Assembly (NCBI GenBank): GCA_034687125.1
Contig: JAQGBZ010000013.1
Span: 62,001-126,000 of the forward strand
Length of the DNA: 64,000 nt
Origin: Neelides folsomi
Taxonomy: Eukaryota > Arthropoda > Collembola > Neelipleona > Neelidae
Direction: 5' to 3'
In this document: one piece after another, positions 61,095-64,000 of the stretch
Layout: the number at the start of each line of letters is the position of its first letter
Numbering within the stretch: the first letter of the stretch is position 1
Position numbers and translations under genes: made by a program
The notes under the pieces: generated by a model
Told to the model about the DNA's origin: nothing
The model's input: only the letters and a program-made list of their open reading frames with translations
Databases searched by the model: none

Positions 61095-62365
61095 TCAAAT
61101 TGACGTCTTTGAGTCAAAGGGAGTCTTTACGAAGTAGGTGGTGAGGGTTCCTTTCCCTTTCACATAAGTCGGCCCGCGGCACTCGCAGTCGTATCCAGCC
61201 TCCATTAGCAACTTGGCTGTATCCTCAGTCACCTGGAAATCAAGTCATTGTTTATCCTTCCCTTTCCTTTGCCAACTCCGAATATCTTCTTGATTAATTT
61301 CCTCGCGGGGAAGATCAAAGAAAGGCGGGAGAGAAGGGAAAGAGAAAGGCGGCGAGGATGTTATCAAGAACTCCTTCTCGGTTCGCCCAAGAGTGAAATT
61401 CGAAATTAGAGTCAGATTGAGAAATGGGGAGGGAGATAAGAGGAGAGAGTTATTAGACGCATAAGTGCAGAGATCCCCTTTCTCACTCTTTCATTCTATA
61501 ATTTCTAGGAAGACTCCTTTATCTCCCCAACAAGGCCCGAGAGAAACCCGAGGAATTGAAGGTAGGAGAACCGTCCTGGTCTCTAATTCATTTCTCGACA
61601 TCTCTTTCTCCCTGGGTTTTATCATAGGGGACCATGCGAAAGAGGAGAATTGGAAAGATGAGCCATTTGAAGAGTACATTGGATTACCAGGCGACTCTTT
61701 CAAGAGGGCTCGTAATGAGATTTCATGTCGAATTCCGCTTCTAACAGATTTTCTTCCTCTCCGCCCCTGAACCCACCAACTACTTGAGGAAGGCTTCCGC
61801 AAAAGAAATCCAATTTAACCCAAATTCCCCAAACAAGGATTTGCTCCTTTCAGCATAAGTTGAGAGTTTGTCAAAGTCAGGGGAAGAATATTTCCCGCTG
61901 GTTCCTCCCCCACCCCCCTTAAGAGTCCCTGCCATCAATTCAATTGACCCATTTATCCCCTCTCTCATCTTCCTAATCTCCATTTTATACAAAGGATGGG
62001 AACAAAAATTACTTTCTTTCTCATGAGAAACTTACTTGGATTCGCCCCATAACACCGCAGCTGTCCATTCTCGACGCGACGTTCACGGCATTCCCCCAAA
62101 TATCGTACTGAGGCTTTTGAGCTCCTATGACACCTACATGTAATTTGAGTCGTAAAAGAGTGTGCGAGTCCCATTAGTTCATTAGAATGAAAGAGAATAA
62201 CAAATAGGGTATTAAACGAGCGACAAGACCATTATGGCATGAGAATAAACTAATATCATCATACGCTACAAATTGGGAAAGTAAAGCCATGTTTTATAGT
62301 TATAAATGTATAGCATTAGAAAAGTTATAAAGTTTCACCTGCCACGACGGGCCCGTGATTAATTC
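61095..62365 (-). CDS. membrane adenylyl cyclase, last three exons (C2 domain)
   Basis: Three minus-strand exons were found: 62339-62365 (27 nt), 62036-62133 and 61095-61232. Their phases agree. Together they encode [62 protein letters not shown] and [20 protein letters not shown], ending SKTSI and a TGA. This is the C-terminal half of the second catalytic domain of class III membrane adenylyl cyclases, which make cAMP from ATP. Key residues are present: the adenine-contacting Asp of QYDIWG, the transition-state Asn and Arg of NVASR, and the Lys of VKGKG that binds the phosphate chain. The catalytic half-site therefore looks functional. The 5' exons lie above 62.4 kb or outside the window. 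The neighbour GST is convergent and unrelated. Confidence 0.95.
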
Positions 62366-64000
62366 CTGAAACAAATGAGTCAATTTATTACAAAAGCTCC
62401 GCCACAGAACGCCTTCCTCATATTACAATAAGAAAAGGAAGGAAAACGCTTGTTCCTGAATCTCGAACATAAATAATATGAAATGCATAGCGGCTATAAC
62501 ATGTAAAACTCCTTCTTATTACATCGTATTATTAAATATCCATGTACCATTTAGATAAAATAGATATTAACTACGAGCGAGTATAAGACCTATATAAAAT
62601 AACAAATTGCCTCGATGCGATGAATTAGAATTTATTTACTTCTCCACCGTCAAGACGCATGTTGAAGAGAGATAATAAACTTTATTAATGTTTCAAAAGG
62701 GGGAAAATGAAAAGTGAAAGTGATGGAGGGGAGGGAAAGAGGGAAGTGAAGGAAAGATGCGGAAGAGAATAGGAGCTAATGAGTTGAAGCTCCAAAGGGG
62801 CAAATTGTTTCCCATTGCCCTGCAAATCTCATATTTATCTCCCAGGGTCGTCCCCACACGTTCTAGTATAAATCCATCCCCAAAGATCCAAATGAGCCAA
62901 ACCCACGCGTATTTTGAGCTTTATGGAGAAAAATTGAAAAGAAAATGAGGAGGACAGGACCACCTTCCCATCGATCAAAGGCGATTCGAAAAAATGTGAT
63001 TTTCTCTTCACTCCGTGTACATTAATCCATCTCTCAATCCATCAATTTACATCATGTCTCCGCAACTCTCAACTCCCTCGTCCTTTTAATCTCTGAATCA
63101 GAGCCCTCCACGTCCAGACTACCTAATATGAGAATGATATATCGAACTTTAATATTAATACGTCTTCTCATTTCACCATCATTTCATTCCATTTACTTTT
63201 CCATCCACCAGAATATTATTCACCCTCATATCGCTTAAAATACAGAATCCTACAGGATAGAATATGAGGCTATATGCCATTAAGAAAACTTCCTATATTG
63301 AAAATATGCTTAGATAATGTGCTTGCTTTTAACAAACTACAGATAAGTAGCCTTATACTGCCCACGCTTAATACGAATAATTTTTCATCGCCATTTTAAC
63401 ATAGATATTGAGCTTAGAGTAAGTATAGGGCACTTAATGCTTAGCTCTTACATAAAAGTTAATAGTACTAGTTTTCTAAAACCATGGAGGAGAAAGAAAC
63501 GAATAGACGTGTTCGAGTTTGAAAGATTACATGATGAAACAAGACTTCCCATTTCCTCAAATTACAATGAAATACTACAGTGGTGAAATGAGTTTTCCTT
63601 CTCACATGAAGAATGGAACTTTTTTGAATGAAGAGGAAGGAGAGGTAGGAGGGAGTAAGGTAGAAAATCAAGCTGTCAGACTCCACAAGACTCCGCGTCA
63701 GTTCCCATCTTTACGGAAGATTCATCTTGTAGAGTTGGGAAAGGAATGAGGCCACCGCGAAAGTAGGCATCGAGATGGATGACACTCCTTCAACTGTCCT
63801 TCTACACGAGGATCTCGTAAAGGAACTACTTGCTCCTCAAAGGCCTCTTCAAACCGTTATGAACCTATCTTGATGCACGGAGGGAGAAACGACTCCCATA
63901 TGCTTCCACTTATCATCCTCCATGAATCTATGGGTTGAGTCGAAAGGAGCTGAGCAGATCCGGGTTTTGAAGAAAGAAACACGGTTCAAGTGTATCTCAT
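62366..64000. other. probable adenylyl cyclase intron
   Basis: The exon before the 27-nt microexon should encode the end of the C2 region just before GINHG. The only nearby candidate, a minus segment around 62648-62670 reading FNMRLD before a GTGGAG donor, does not match the expected (L/M)R(V/I)G well. No other cyclase exon was recognised to the end of the window. Confidence 0.45.

Noticed and set aside
1-64000. CRISPR arrays, rRNA, operons and bacterial-type regulatory sites
   Set aside because: None seen. Intron-containing genes show this is eukaryotic nuclear DNA.

Overview
This window is AT-rich eukaryotic nuclear DNA, most likely from an arthropod. The support is intron-containing genes with GT-AG introns, a Delta/Epsilon-type glutathione S-transferase, an exon that reads like an insect DUSP22/15-type phosphatase, and Tc1/mariner and pogo transposons. 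The species cannot be fixed from the sequence. Coding sequence is sparse. Most exons are 27 to 350 bases long and sit in long AT-rich introns and intergenic DNA, so they were found by splice-site-bounded translation rather than as long open frames.

Layout. At 1-9.3 kb there is mostly non-coding DNA with a long hairpin (2741-2814), a 576-bp terminal-inverted-repeat element (3272-3847) and one minus-strand exon of a DUSP22/15-like phosphatase (3951-4067). At 9.3-12.4 kb there is a frameshifted trypsin-like serine protease (+), then a complete five-exon CHMP1 gene (+) whose first coding exon is only 7 nt. At 13.3-18.6 kb two minus-strand, tandemly arranged four-transmembrane genes share intron phases. 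The upstream copy carries a 612-bp poly-A retroelement with a 15-bp target-site duplication in its last intron. At 22.9-26.5 kb a decayed Tc1/mariner element has been invaded by a pogo/Tigger-type element whose transposase still looks intact.

At 26.5-52 kb no gene could be named. Scattered GC-richer islands contain exon-like open frames with good splice sites. They are listed individually at low confidence, and some are surely chance. At 52.2-59.1 kb there is a complete four-exon GST (+) with a 4.9-kb last intron. At 61.1-62.4 kb lie the last three coding exons (-) of a membrane adenylyl cyclase, convergent with the GST and including a 27-nt microexon. Its upstream exons lie beyond the window or were not found.

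The host genes are unrelated housekeeping, signalling and detoxification functions and do not form an operon or cluster, apart from the tandem four-TM pair. I found no clear evidence of a wholly new biological system. The items most worth a second look are the nested transposons with their subterminal repeats, the structured retroelement, the long hairpin, the tandem four-TM family and the very small exons.
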